Shown: one piece after another, positions 11,472 through 49,400 of the stretch
How the letters are laid out: each line of letters begins with the position of its first letter
Numbering within the stretch: position 1 is the stretch's first letter
NCBI GenBank assembly: GCA_026874595.1
Contig: CM049314.1
Coordinates: 37,305,229-37,369,228 of the forward strand
Direction of reading: 5' to 3'
DNA: 64,000 nt
Source: Sipunculus nudus
Taxonomy: Eukaryota > Annelida > Sipuncula > Golfingiida > Sipunculidae
Notes under the pieces: generated by a model
The model's database searches: none
The model's input: only the letters and a program-made list of their open reading frames with translations
Told to the model about the DNA's origin: nothing
Translations under genes and position numbers: made by a program

Positions 11472-14400
11472 GTAAGTAATGGTAGTTTAAGAATGTTCTG
11501 ATGATTCTGACAACGTAGGAGATGTGTATAGATCTTCTGATTATATAGATAAGGTGATCGTGCTGCTGCAGTTGGGTTTGGAATCTCAATCTCTCAGACT
11601 CCGAGATTCGCAGACCAGTGTTCGTGTTGGTGGTGACCAGTGCTGTTGACATGTCCTGGTGTTTCATTTCACTTTTTCAGGTTAAGGTTGGAACGAGTAT
11701 CGAGTGGACTGAACACTGAAATAAGGGGAACTGGTTCTTGTGTCACCACACTTGATTTCTCAATTAATGCCATTTTGGAGCCACTATAGAACGCGGGCTA
11801 TGCTTCTATTGAGGAACATGAACATATAAATAAAACTGTCTGTCTCTTCTCATTCCTTATTTAAACTCTTACATTTCCCTGTAGATGTCCCTACACTCAT
11901 ATCAACTATTCTAAAATAAACAACTACTAAACATCAGGAGTCGCCTTAATCAGGAATCGAACCTAAGATCTCTAGACCAGGAGCCCTACAAGCTGCTAAG
12001 TGAATCGTGAGAACGAGATACCAGCAGGGGCGATTTTTGTTCATTTATATCTGCGATTAAAGAGCAGTCTAACGCGAAAAGGGGGGAACATTCACTATTT
12101 GAACAGGAGAATTAAGCTTAATTCCCCGTTCAGTCGGGGGTTCCCTGGGTTCCCCGGACCCCTCCTCTTCTAATATAATAGACTCCAGTTATGAGCAAAA
12201 TTAGATACGGGGATTCTCAGTAAAATAATATTTATCGGCCTTTGTCAGGAAACAATTTATTATGCGACACCGGTTGTGCATAAGGTACAGGCGGTAGTCT
12301 GCAGCCCGGTTTCTATTGTTCTGCCGCCATTTTTGCCGATTTCTTAAATATTATAAATTTACATTGAAATTTGGATACTAAAATATGAATTTAACTTAAA
12401 AGTATAATTGCAAGTATGAAAGTTGCTGTTAAATAATTAAATGAAAGGCATGAACTTGTGTGTGTGATAATCATGTAAATTTAATTAATTTGCTGTTTGC
12501 ACTTTAAATTCTTCTTTTAAGATTTTAAGACTTTCTTTTAAAAATTTTTCTTTTAAATCCATGGATCATATAATGAAATTAATATTTCCAAATATATATA
12601 GATTATTTATTTTCATACAACTGGGTTTAAAATTTAATCAGGGTCTTGCAAATATGACAAACATTGTTGACAACATCCTTTTTGTTGTTAATTAAGTAAC
12701 AGAAATAAAAGTCAAACAACTCCAACACTATTTGAACAGTGCATTATTAATTGTTTTTATATATATTATAAATATATGAATAACAAACCCAGCACAATGG
12801 GGACCATAGTTCATTACATGAATTAACCAAATGTAACTGGTGAAGAATCGACAGGTGTCCAAATTACAACCTGCTACTTTCCATTTTGCTGCGACGCAAC
12901 TAGAATGCAAGGAATCTGTGCCTGGTTGTCAGCTAGAATCCCTGGTGAGCGGGACGTGTGACTGACATGCCTGAAACCTTTGCGATCCTTTGAGACTGTT
13001 GTGTGCATCTGTAATGAGATTTGCGATTGAATATCATCCAATTGGTTGCAAGAATTTCAGTCTGGTGACAAAGTCTGCAACTAGTCCTATTTGTGTGGAC
13101 ACCCATCTTGTCAAGTTTATAGTCTCAAGAATAAACACAGTCAGGAAACACTGTGATTATGAGTCTACAACAGCTCGATGGCAGTCACAAGCATTAGCAG
13201 GTAATCACAAACTGTTGCAGATTGCCAGTAGCTAGCAGTCGCTGACTGACTGTGACTGGTTGCAGCATAACTGCCATAGGGTGACAGGCTTCAGTCATTA
13301 CCACCTAAACGCACTGAATCAGGTAGGGGAGGCAGTGGTTTTATCCTTGTTTAAAAAAAATTGTGAGACTTTTGATATTTAACTTTTAAAATACACTGTA
13401 CCTCTGGCTGGTGTACCAAGAATACTACATTTTTGTATGATGTGTTACAGTGTTAGAAATTGCCAGTCTTCTCCATTTTTTATTAATTATGTTATTTTTC
13501 TCATTTATTATGCATTTCACTTTTTACTTTTAGCTCAGCTGACTATAATTCATCTGAGCTATAGTCATGCTCCTTTGTTGCCTACAATGACTATAATATT
13601 AAATATATCTGGGGATACATTTTAGTCAGCATCCCATATATATGCACTTGGGTGGGTTCTTAGCTCAGTATTATCTGTATCTATAAAAGGGAGAAAACCC
13701 ATCCGTATCTCATTATTAAAGACAAAATTCTGTCATGATAAGCTAATAAACCTTTTCCACGAGCATGCGCACTGCGTCTATATGCCCTGTCTTGTATAGG
13801 GTTCGGGTCAGCTGTCCCCCAGGCAGTTTTTGACCAGAAGTGTACAGGGAAGATAAGGATTTCTTGTTCCTTTGATTATGAGTCTTGAGTGTTCAGATGA
13901 CCAATAAAAAGTTAACATAATGCATTTACCCAGTGACACAGCATTGTACATCTTTGTTTTAATCATACTTGTTTACTGAAATTGGTAAGTTAACATGTGA
14001 ATATATTCACACAGCATGAAACATTTTTTTTTCAAACATTTTTGATAAGTTACACAGATGTCTCAACAGAACATTTTAAAAATCAAAAACATTTCTAAAA
14101 TTTCATAGCTAAAAAATGTTTTCAAATTATGAGAAAACTTCCATTTTCCAGTAGAAACCTTTTGTTACACTTTAAAAATGCCCAATATGAAAACCACTGG
14201 TGTTAATGTATTCATATTTAATATAGTGTGGGATTGGTTTGTTAGCAGGGTTTTAATTTTCACACATTTAGCAGAAGCTAGATTTGCACTAAATTAAGAA
14301 CCCATGTTATTTCTATGTGATTGTTCGGAAAACTGGAGGGTTCTTGCCTGACATACAGTCATGTGGGTCTGGTAATCCCTGTGCACAGTGCGGGGCCGCT

Positions 14401-15059
14401 TGAGTTGAGGTGTCTCCAACCAGAGTGTTAGATTTGTTATGTTGTCTTAAGAATTCATAGCAATTGATATCTCAGAAGAGACCCCCTCCCGTTTACAGTG
14501 ATTTGTAAATATAACTGTGAAACAAGTAGCCTTTTAAGATTTTTAGAACCCTCTCACCAGTAGCTTTGAGGTATTACGGAGCTGAGAGCCAGCCCCGATT
14601 TTTGTCAGCTGTGTTGTACACGCATAGCTGGCTGCTTCTAGTTAATATTCACAGTTGTTGTTGAGCAACTCTACAGATGTCAAACAAATTGGGTGGGTGG
14701 AGTACCATTGTATCATCAAACGTGATTAGTCTCATTGAATAACTGGTATGTATTATTTACACTTTGCCTTCATGGTACTCGATCATTCGCTTGTTGCATG
14801 TATGCAGTCACCTGGAGGTTGTCAGTTGGGCGGTATGTTGCGCTGCAAACCGTTTATAAAATTTTATTTTGATACAAAATGAATTTCCTGTGTATATGTG
14901 TACACTAATGAAATTTCACAACAAACAACTTTTTTTTCCATTGCCACATTATTGTTACTGGAATGTTGTTGTTGGAAAAATGGAAGCTTTAAGCTAAACT
15001 AAAATAACCTGAATGTACAGAAAAAGGTAAATCATTTAAATATTTACATTTCTTTTCAG
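11472..15059 (+). other. Probable intron 1 of the astrin-like gene
   Basis: No coding exon is recognised here. The interval includes a short fragment of the TTTTAGCTCAGCTGACT repeat family at 13530-13570. It ends with a good polypyrimidine-AG acceptor (TTTCTTTTCAG) at 15059. Confidence 0.4.
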
Positions 15060-15067
15060 GGCTTGCC

Positions 15068-38752
<23,685 letters not shown>

Positions 38753-38759
38753 CACACTC

Positions 38760-40620
38760 GTCCACAATACATGAGAACATATTTACAAGATGGTTAGGGT
38801 CTCTGAATTACATCATATTGAACACTTTCCAAGGTATACATCAAGATATCTGTTTTATATTAACTTAAGAAGTGGGATGAAACTTTCAACATTTCATTTC
38901 AGATGATATGTAATAATTGATATTAAATGTCATTGTATATGACATGTACTTTCGTGTGGTTGGTCAATTTATTTGCAGTTATTTGGACATTCAGAAAATC
39001 TGTCAGAAATTATTTAAATCAGACATTTGGAAGTTATAATCTTAAAGTAATAAACCTTAATAGATTACAATAATTGGTTATCATAATTATATTTGATTAG
39101 GTTTATGGCAACAATAGTGTAATTTCTAATTATTTTGAAAATTAATTGTAAACAATGAATGCTGTATTTTCTAAATTAATCAATTTTATCAGTTTGATCT
39201 TGCTGTCCGTTCTCTCTTATCAGTAAATGAACATATGGTTTGCTGCTAATGACACTGATACTAAACATCTTGTAAGTTAGAAATACTGAAATAGGTGAGT
39301 ATTAATGCAATTTGTATTCATAAACAACATATATCTAATTACCAAAAGGGAATGCAGCTATTCAGTTGGTTGATTTCAAAATACGGAAGCTCATTTCACA
39401 AAAAACTAAATACAGGTGACATCTTAAAGAACAAAAAATTTGAAATTGGATGATTAAAGGTGTCTGCTTTTTTATCATGGAATCCTTAAAATGAAAAATG
39501 ATAAACTCCTCACACTGTTGATGTTAAATGGTGCAATTAGCAATCTGTTTTTTTGTGAGATATATGTATAATGGTATATGGATTTCTTTTCTGTTCATTT
39601 GACCTTAATTACATTACAGTTAAATCTGCAAATAAAGACATGATAATACTAGCATTTAAGGTGATCTGAAATTGGACTGATTATATTGATGTTTTGGGTT
39701 ATTGTTATTATAACCATGATATCTTAAAGCATTCCTCAACTGCTTTTGCACTTCTATTGTCTTATGTCTGATGTAGATCCATTTTTTGCCAGATGGGCAG
39801 ATGAAACAATGATAGTATTATTGAGACAATGGATTTGAATATAGGATGTGGATTTACAGGGTAAATATATGTTAAATTAGTACAGTGTGCACAAGACACC
39901 ACATATAAAATGGACCATTTAGGGAGTAAACAATGCTGACTTTATATGTATGTTTTTATGTGGAGATTAAATGAGGTGCTTAGATCTGAACAATGACAGA
40001 TCTGGGACAAAGCTGCAAGCCACAACTTTAGAGCATTTGCCGCTTTGAATATGAGATTATAGAGGTGAAAGCTGATGGTGTGTATCATTCTTTAGTATAA
40101 ATGTCGACAGGATAGTCAGTACAAGTCAGCAGTATTCAGTGAACCCTTGCATTCTAGATAATTCTTAACAAGATATATTAATTGTCCACTGCTAACTGCT
40201 TTGACTGTTTATTCTGCCCTTTCAATATTTATTTGTTTGAATCATATCAAGTGTTATATTTATGAATTTCTTCAGTATTTGACATGTTGACAATGATTTA
40301 AAAGTTGTAGAATATAGAAGCAAACTTTTTATAAGCAGACATTTTATATATGTTTCAATGTTTCAGTATATTGGTTTATATAAGGTAATGATTAACATTT
40401 GATGTATTTATTTTTTTAATGTGAATGTAAGAAAAGGTTATATAGCCTGCAATAAATTTTAATGATGTAATTTTGTATTATGTTGTATTTATGTACACTT
40501 ACTGAAACTGAAACTAGAAAAGCACTCGGGAGAGTGTCAAGGCAGCTCATTGCCCCAATTTGGCATTCACAGAAATGTGTGATAAACACAGCAGGACAAT
40601 CACGTAACGTTATAGCATAC
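38760..40620 (+). other. 3'UTR and/or intergenic AT-rich sequence
   Basis: No coding frame or repeat is recognised. Several AATAAA hexamers allow a long or alternative 3'UTR for the astrin-like gene. Confidence 0.4.
39049..39054 (+). terminator. Candidate polyadenylation signal of the astrin-like gene
   Basis: First AATAAA after the stop codon, 297 bases downstream. Further hexamers at 39631 and 40451 are alternatives; the true 3' end cannot be chosen from sequence alone. Confidence 0.35.
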
Positions 40621-40630
40621 TGACACTGAG

Positions 40631-40644
40631 CGCCATCTAGTGGC
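40631..40644 (-). promoter_or_regulatory. CTCF-like motif downstream of the astrin-like gene
   Basis: The minus strand reads GCCACTAGATGGCG, the same core as at 11291-11305. It lies about 1.9 kb past the stop codon, between the two convergent genes. Confidence 0.4.
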
Positions 40645-41828
40645 AACAAACTGAATAAGGCAGCTCAATACCCTCATATGGCTTTGTCAGAAATGCAACA
40701 TTTTTCCTAAAAACAATTCCTGGATCCACAGCCCAAAATTTAAACAATTGTACCTTGAATCAGTGCCTACCTATCCTGAAAAATTCATTTTTATCCATTG
40801 ATAACTTTTTTAGTAATGTTGTTAAAAGTGTTAAAAAACAGATAAACCAACGTCAGCAAAAACATAACCTCCTTGGCGATGGTAATAAAAAGAGTTTCAG
40901 GGAGGGCCAAACAGCAAACGGCATTGCCAAACAACTTACAAAAGCCCATCTCTGATTGTCAAAGTAGCAGGGTGAATGTCATCAGCTGTATAGATACAGC
41001 TGCTTGTCCATTGTCTGTATTGGCATGTTTACAGTTAACATGGCTCAAGTGGCAATAATTAAGGCCCCGCTTTAATAAAACGTCCGTCCGTCTGGCGTTT
41101 GTCTGCCCACAAACTGATTTCGGAATGGTAACTCCAATTTGGAATGACTTCTTACTTTTTTTATGCAAGGCCCGCCACCACCACGGAAGTAAGAACCCTA
41201 TTGATTTTAGGTTCAAAGGTGTCATAGGCCCCACATCTTTAAAAATATAGTGGATGCATTTTGATTTAGTCAACCGCTTCATCTCAAACTTCCGTCTTCA
41301 TGTATGGCTTAACTGTCGATAGGAGAAGGTACTTTCTAATTTGGGTGTGAGAAGGTCACTGTGCACAGAGCCCACTCGTTCACAAATTATTTTATGGATG
41401 ACAAGTCCAGTTCTGATGGACAATGTGGCTTTAAATTTAATTTATCAATGGCCCACCACTAACATAAAAACCCTGTTGATTTAGGGTCTAGAGGTCAAAG
41501 ACGAAATTCATAGTACCCAAATGTTTAAAAATATAGTTGATGCATATAAATTCGAATTTTCCATCCCAAACCTTCCATCTTCCACATGCGTCGCCTGGCA
41601 ATATTGAAGATACATTCCAATTTTGGTGGCCAAAGGTAATGGTCACAGAGCCCATCGTTCAAAAAAATTGTTATGGATGATAACTCCTTTTGGGTTGACA
41701 GTTTGGCTTACCAGAGAATCCTGTTGACTTTGGGGTATCAATGACCTCTATCTATGACCTCCCTACTGCGGGCACCTCTCTATTGCGGGCAAAAATGTCT
41801 GGTCCCGTCAGTGTCCGTAATTCGGAGG

Positions 41829-41889
<61 letters not shown>
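41829..41889. repeat. (TA)n microsatellite with adjacent poly-G blocks
   Basis: About 60 bases of TA, followed within 75 bases by G-rich runs at 41908-41928 and 41952-41966. Confidence 0.95.
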
Positions 41890-41895
<6 letters not shown>

Positions 41896-42759
41896 TGGTT
41901 AACTGGGGAGGGGGGGTGGGGGGTGGGTGAATACCCCGACTTGCTGAAAAGTGGGGGGGGGGGGGGTGTTATATATCCCCACCACTCCCTGGTTGACGCC
42001 TCTGTGTCCTGTTCTGTTCTAACAAACATAGACGGTGATTTGGATTATGTTTTAAACAGTGAAACCATTAAAATTATATTCCTTTTTACTGTACTAAGAA
42101 TTGTATTCTTAATATATATGGTTCTGTATTTTTTGCATGAAATAATACACAAAGGTACATGATAGATGTTTCATAAGTAAATTTCAATGATATAACATAT
42201 TACCTCATCCCCTTTTTAATAAGAATGGCTGTCCAGCACACCTTAATAAAATATTTGTAAAGCACTAATACCTACCTGTCAACCACATAACGATTTGCAC
42301 ACAAACTATGTACTTCATTTCCATCTTACATTCTCTGTAATAATTAATACCATGATAGCTTATTCAATTGGCGAACGGTCTAACCAAACCTTTAGGGCCA
42401 AGAGTCGTATATAATATTTAGTAGTTTCCACTATTAATCCCGAAAAATATAAAAAGTATATAAATTGTTTACAGTTAGGCTAAAATTATTTAATCATATA
42501 TTTTTTTCAAGAAAGTATCATCCCCTTGAAATAATTTATGCGGTTTGTGTCATATATAGATAATGACGGGATGCATGGTCGGGTTTCATATATGAAACAC
42601 ATGTCAACATGGTCAAGTAACGAACATTTCACTTATTATAAATATACATTTATTTCACTTCATATTTATTCATGTTTTACATGCAAAGCAATCAGTAGGA
42701 ATAGTATAAAGAGAGAATATACGTTGTAGTATAAAAATTATGAATTTACGTTATCAGGT

Positions 42760-42970
42760 ACGGATCCGGGATATAGGGAGTGTGGGGGTGGTGGTCTTAC
42801 CTAGGAGGACTAATGACAAAGCATAAAATAAGGTCCCCAGAACCGGAAAGGGGGAGGGGGGTCCAGGCCGCAACAATAGATCTTAAACTCTGAAACGGCC
42901 GATAGGGGGGGGGGGGGGGGGGGGTTCGGACCCCGTATACGTCCCCCCCCCTCTCCACCCGGATCCACTT
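42760..42970. mobile_element. Small foldback/MITE-like element ending in GGATCCGGG
   Basis: The left end reads GGATCCGGG and the right end CCCGGATCC, an inverted pair about 200 bases apart. The interior is purine/G-rich with a 20-base G run (42905-42924). No coding capacity. Confidence 0.35.
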
Positions 42971-43092
42971 CTGGTTAAAGTATAAAAAGAAAGAATTCAC
43001 GTTTCTGAATAAAGATACCGGCACCTTTATATATTTCGCTATTAATTACTGATTGTTTACAACAATCGAGGAGTTCCAACAGCTCTTAAAGC

Positions 43093-43742
43093 CTACTGTT
43101 CTAATTGTTTTTTAGTAAATTGAACAACCTCATCAAGGAGTTGAAAAGCTTCTTTCATCCCCATATCACAATATGGATATATTATTCCATGAGACGCATT
43201 TTTGCGGTGAACATGCATCACGTTTACACCCGCTTCATCCAATCGGCGCGCAAAAAAGAATCCATCATCTCGTAAAACATCGCACTCTACCGTGAGAACA
43301 AGAGTTGGCGGGAAACATGACAAGTCGTCTGCAAACAATGGACTGACGAATTTGTTCGCAACAAGCTCATCCAGTTTTCCAGTTGCACCTTGCGACTTTC
43401 CTGGTTGTTTCCTCTCTGGTACGGCGGGTCCACGTAAGTCTTTTGGAAGTAAGTTACGATCTGTCATATGGCTATATTTTTCCCATAGTTCTGAACTGAC
43501 ATGCTGATTTTCCATAAATGTCGGTATCAGCGAGAATTCACCCGTCAAGTGGACACTGTGAAATGCTGCCATCATTAAGGTTGAGAGACCGTAGTCGTCT
43601 TTTTCGCGGTAGGAAGGCGTGTCCAGATCCAGTGCTTGTGTAACAGGGTATATCAAAGCCAGGGCCTTAGGTGTAGGGCTGAATTTCTCCTCTTTTAAGC
43701 GAAGAAAAACGGTTGCAGAAAGATGGCCACCAGCACTGTCGC
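43093..43742 (-). CDS. Last exon of the AADAC-like hydrolase
   Basis: 216 codons including stop. It begins with the second and third bases of the Gly codon of GDSAGG (nucleophile Ser), continues through LALIYPVTQALDLDTPSY, and ends with the catalytic Asp (CDVLRDDG) and His (NASHGI) segments and a C-terminal helix ending QLEQ. The acceptor reads ATGAACAG/GC. Confidence 0.9.
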
Positions 43743-43924
43743 CTGTTCATAAGAAAGAAACATTGACAGCAAATTGCAGTATTCCTAATGATTATTGTAG
43801 AGGTAATTGGTTTTTATACATATAACAGACACTTAAAACTCACCCGCAATTTCATAACAGAAAACAAGCAAGGACTTTCAAAAGATAAAAGATGCTGTAT
43901 TCATTATGCCTCGATCACATGAAA

Positions 43925-43969
<45 letters not shown>

Positions 43970-46358
43970 TAGCCATGCTGGTTCATTGTATATGAATTAA
44001 AATGGTAAACACAGAAAAGTCGGTTCACTGACGGTGGAAATTGAACCCACGACCTTCCGATTTCCGGTCGGGTGCCTTAACCACTTGGCTACGCCAGATT
44101 ACCTTCCCTTCTGTGTATTTGCACGCGGTAGCGACGTCAGTCTCACATTGTGCAAATACACAGAGGGGAAGGGAATCTGGCGTAGCAAGTTCCCGTCAGG
44201 TTTTTTAGCGTTGAAAAATAAATCGGCCTTATAAATTAATAAAAAGATTGCATCGTTTTCTATATGTACTACATGATAAAGCCGTGCAATAATTTCCGAA
44301 ATGTGGATCCCTTGACAAAAACTTTGATGGTGAATCCATCATGTGATTGTTTCCTGTGTCTTACCAGTAACGACCACACGGTTCGGGTCTATTCCGAACT
44401 TGCTTGCGTTTTCAATCAGGTGTTTGGTTGCGGTCACACAGTCATCAAGAGGCGCCGGGAAAGGATGCTCGGGTGCCATTCGGTATCTGGAAGAAACATT
44501 TACAGAGGAACCCACAATTACGATCACCTTGGGTACAGAACAAAGTGGTCATAATTTAGGGATGGCCGTATTTTGAAATTCCAATTTATCTTGATTTTAT
44601 ATTCGAGACCGAGAATGTTGGTTGTAATTGTGGGGGTGGTCGCAAGGTGGGTTTCCACTGTATATTTTTCAGTGATGGCTAAAATTCGTTTAAATTAAGA
44701 AGACTTAAAACATAACTATCAAATATTAATATCTCACCAAAAAACCGTTGTTCTGGTTTTTCCCCCGGGATTTCTTAAGCAAATTTACAAACTGATAAGA
44801 TACACGCAAATCTGTTCAAAATTAAAAAAAAAAAGTCCTTCATAAAGGCATATTGGCTAATTTTCCCCTAGGTTCACATTTCCCACGGCCTAAAATGACT
44901 GTAACGGTGACTGGGGAATAAAGTGGCCCTTGACTTGTGATGCTCAGCGCAATTATTGGCAAAAGCAGCCAATTATTGTTTGCTGAAAGACAATGGAGAA
45001 AATGTGTAGGAGACTGGTTTGGACAAAAGTCCCCACCTTACTATATCACACTATTTTTCTCTCCAGCCACATATATCCTGACTACTTCTACATAATATTT
45101 TTTACCATCACTAGGTAGCATTTAAGGATTTGCATTTATAGTTTAAAACTAATTGCGCCCATAATCAAAAGCAACAGCAACGGTTTTAAGTGGCTCTGCA
45201 TTTAAATGGAAATGCATTTGACCCCAAACCTGATGCTGACAGTGACATTGCTACTAAATGCCCAATTGAATCAGATACACTGTTAGAAAAAATGGTATGT
45301 TATACAGGTATTCTGTAGCAACAGAGGTAGAGTGCGGAAACTCTACCTATTTTTCCCCATGACATGGGTATCTTGACAAATGTTTAGTATAATACCCCAG
45401 GAAAGGGTATCCTGATAATATTTAATAAAATACCCCATACCGCGCTTCATAAAATTAGTTTACGCTATTGCCGGTAGACGTCCACACTGGTGATTTCTTA
45501 AATCGTCAGTTCGTCACGTGCCATAGTCACATGATACAAGCCGCGCGCACCACAGTGCAGACGATTAAAAGAACACGTGTACAACTACAAGAGCTGCAGA
45601 AGCAAGTAACTAGTATTCTGGTAAGTATTGAATGAAATATGAATTTTCTTGAAAAATACAAATGTTGGTGGCAGTTTTTCATTATTATGAACTGCGATTA
45701 CTACCGTGCCTCATATTATATTATAAACGTTTGGTGCCGGCTTAACAATAACATATCTCCCGCCGATTTTGATTCCTAGTATTGGTTTTGCTTATTATTT
45801 CACTATAAACGGGAAAAGATCATCAGAAACTTATTATTACAAATTTCTCATTGGAATTTTTCATAGATGGCTCCAATAAATATTGATTCAGATGGATTGG
45901 TTTCTTGGTTCAGTTCAGAGTGGGCCAAGGGAATTGAAGATGGCGGCACCAGCGTCATTTCCGGTTGGGAACATCCCGCCCCCCCCCCCCCCCCCCGGGT
46001 GAAATATTAAAAAGTCGTCAGACAAAGCCCGAATTCTGAAAGGGAAGATAAAAGCCCCAGTCACCTTTTATAAACAAACACATTTATATAAACACATAGA
46101 CATGGTCTTCTGTATCAGTTTTTACAAGGCCTGCATGGGCAGTTTACTTGGTCTACAGTTTAAGAATTATTATTTATTTTAGGCTGTCATTAAAGATCAG
46201 AAATAAAATTAAGATCACAGGTACACCCTGTAATATCAGTTGACAATTTTCCTAATAATAAAAAAAGAAGTAAAAAATTATTTATTTATTTATTGTCTCT
46301 GTGACACATTTTAAATATAACTATGTATAGGATTTAAAAGTATTATATTATATTTCCA

Positions 46359-46407
<49 letters not shown>

Positions 46408-49400
46408 AATTTTAAACCAGGTTTAGATTTATTTCAAAATGCAGTCACGGTGTTTAATTCTAATTATTAATATATTTCATTTCCAATATGTAAAAATGAT
46501 TATGTGATTTGGGCGGGGTGATTTGGAGGGGTGATTACATTGACCATCCCACCTTACTAAAAATGGGGGGGGGGGGGGAGAGATATCCCTACCTCCCAAT
46601 CCCAACTATATTGCAGTGTTAGGAATACCAGGTGCCTAGGTGCACAGATGCACCTGAAAACAGTATTGTGCACCCACTGTATCACTGCAAGGTGCACAAT
46701 GTGACTAGGACATAACTGCAGGACCATTAGGCACATGCACATCTGACAGTCCAGGTGATCAAACAAGGTCATTTTAACATTAAACATGATGTCACACTAG
46801 ACACTACATGTATATAGATCCATTGATCAGAGCTTTTATTTTTTGAAGGATATTATTCAAGGTTCCATTCTGTCCAAGTTCAAACCCTTAGCTTATTTTT
46901 CACTGCACTGAAATATGTGTATAAATTATAATATAGCCATAATAAAAATAACTAATGACAATGTTTTTGTTCATCTTGAAATTACTTTTATGCTCCCAGT
47001 TGTACAAGCTGTGGTGCACAGGTGCACCTTACCATAAAATAGTATTTTGTACACTGTATTGATGCTTCTGATAAAAAACATAGATAAATAATAGTAATGA
47101 TTTAAAACATATGCAAAGTATAAATAGGTTTATAACCTCTGTGTTTGGTACTCTCAAACCTATCAGAGTAAATATCTCAGTATTAGCACAGGACTGACAC
47201 ATCATGCAGCAGTTGTCAATGGTTCTTTTAATTTAAGCAGGAACTGGCTGTAATATACAGAAACATGGACGACCTGATAGTTGGGTGCAGATAAGGCACA
47301 GTCAGATCCTGGGAAAGGTTGCAGAACAAAATGATCAAGACAGAATCCTACAGCCTCAACAACAACATTGCATACAAAAAAGAATTGGATACAACCTGGC
47401 TAACTTCCCCAATATACCTAGGAAATTATGTAAGTTTAAATTTCAGCTTATAATGATAATGTATTGTATTTTTTGGCTAATTTTATAAGTCATTTGAGCT
47501 ATAGCAATGACCTTTTATCAGTCATTATCTTTAGCTTATTGATTTTTTGATAATGTGCTCCCCCCCCCCTTCCAAAAAGAAATTCTTCTTGGAAAGAGGC
47601 AGTCCACCCACCTGTGAGACCATGCTGTCCAGGTCTGATCACCCATATACCACCACCACCCCTCCCCACCTCCAAATTTTGTTCTTGTGTCTAATTTACT
47701 TGCAGCAGAACAAATTTTTATGAGAAAAAACTGTTTTAATTGTTTACATAGCAATCATACACAGTTTACACAGGTTTTCAAAACTTATAGAGTGAATTTT
47801 TTTATTGTTAAATTTATATATCTTTATGACTATTGTTACATTTATGTTTATTTTTAGTCTTAAAATGTTTTATAATAATAAGAAATGCTTTTGTATTAAT
47901 TTTAACATAGGTCAGATATGTAAAGTTATCCAGCTTTATCTGCAGTGCTGAATATATTCTTCTTAATGGATTCTCTCCTTATTTCAGTTACTACATGGTG
48001 TAATGTTAACATAAGGCCTTGATTCTAGATGCTTATCTGTAATAATGGATATTTCTTCAACCTGATTTGTAAGGTACACCTAAGTAAATTTTTAGCTTCA
48101 CTTACTGTATGTCCATTGTATGATGATCTGTTTGTCTGTTAACAGGGCACAAACTATATCTGTTTGACCTGGAAATTTATAACTTAACATCTAGGTAGGT
48201 CTTTGCAATATCACATACCAAATTAAGTCATTGTAACCTACGTTCTGTAAGTTATGTGCTTTAGTGTGTTTTGACGACTTATTTCAGGCTTTAAAAACAC
48301 AAGTCTTGCATTCATCTCAAAATGGATAAAAGGTCATGTATTATCTGCACATATATCCATATCACAATTAAAATATTAGGAAAATCAGCCCAGTCAATTC
48401 TTTAGGACTGTTGCTGATACAATTGCAAATTAATAATATTTTGTGCTGTTGATGTATGAAATTCATTGATATGTCAGTTTTGATGGTATTGATTTGTCTG
48501 AAATTTTGTGAACATATCACTTGTGCAAAATTGGTACCACCATGATCACCACCATCTATATTTTTTTTATTTTTATGCATTATTAATGATATGATTGCAA
48601 ACCTAAAAAATCAGGGTTGATATGTCTCAATATCAATTCAGCTAAGCAAATAACTTTTTATATTTGTGCAGCACAAGTTGAAAAAACATGCATCACTTAG
48701 GCATCATGTGCATCCTTCCACTTAACTGCTGCAGACACAATTGCAAACAAATGCTAAAATGGCAGCAATCTAAGTCTAAGGATGTCTCTGTATAACAGAG
48801 CAGCTGAGTGTCATGACCTGTATGTCACTTGTTTAATTTCATTTAACAGATTAAGCATAAATCATGATACTTTAGTTTGTCTCCACATTTTTTAATACAT
48901 TTTACAGAGTTCCATGTTTTCCATGCATCAGGTATATTCACCTGCAAAGTACATGCTAGAATGTATACAAATATTCTTATAAACTACTTCAGCTGAGTGC
49001 CTTGGATCATGGGTCCCTTTTTTTAAACACCAGAAGATAATTGTTGATAAATTTCAATATTCTGAAATACTGGTAATTAGAATATGGAGATAATTAACAT
49101 ATTTAACCTGCCTTCAAGTATTTTGTTATACTAGGGCATATTAATGTTTTTAGATTGGCTCATTGAGTGCTCTATGTAAAAGCTCTGTGTAAAATTGGGT
49201 ATAACTTAAAACAACAAGGATAATAAGTGGTGTGGTCTTTGTTCTAATTAGCAGATTTCTGAAGTTAGGATGCAAAAGCAGGTTGAAGTGAATTTAAAAC
49301 TTCCGAAAAAATTGCAGCAACACATGATTGGTCAAGCACACCAAGCACACCAGATGCAGGAAGTTCAAGATTACTACAAGTTATAGGTGTTTCCTTCATT

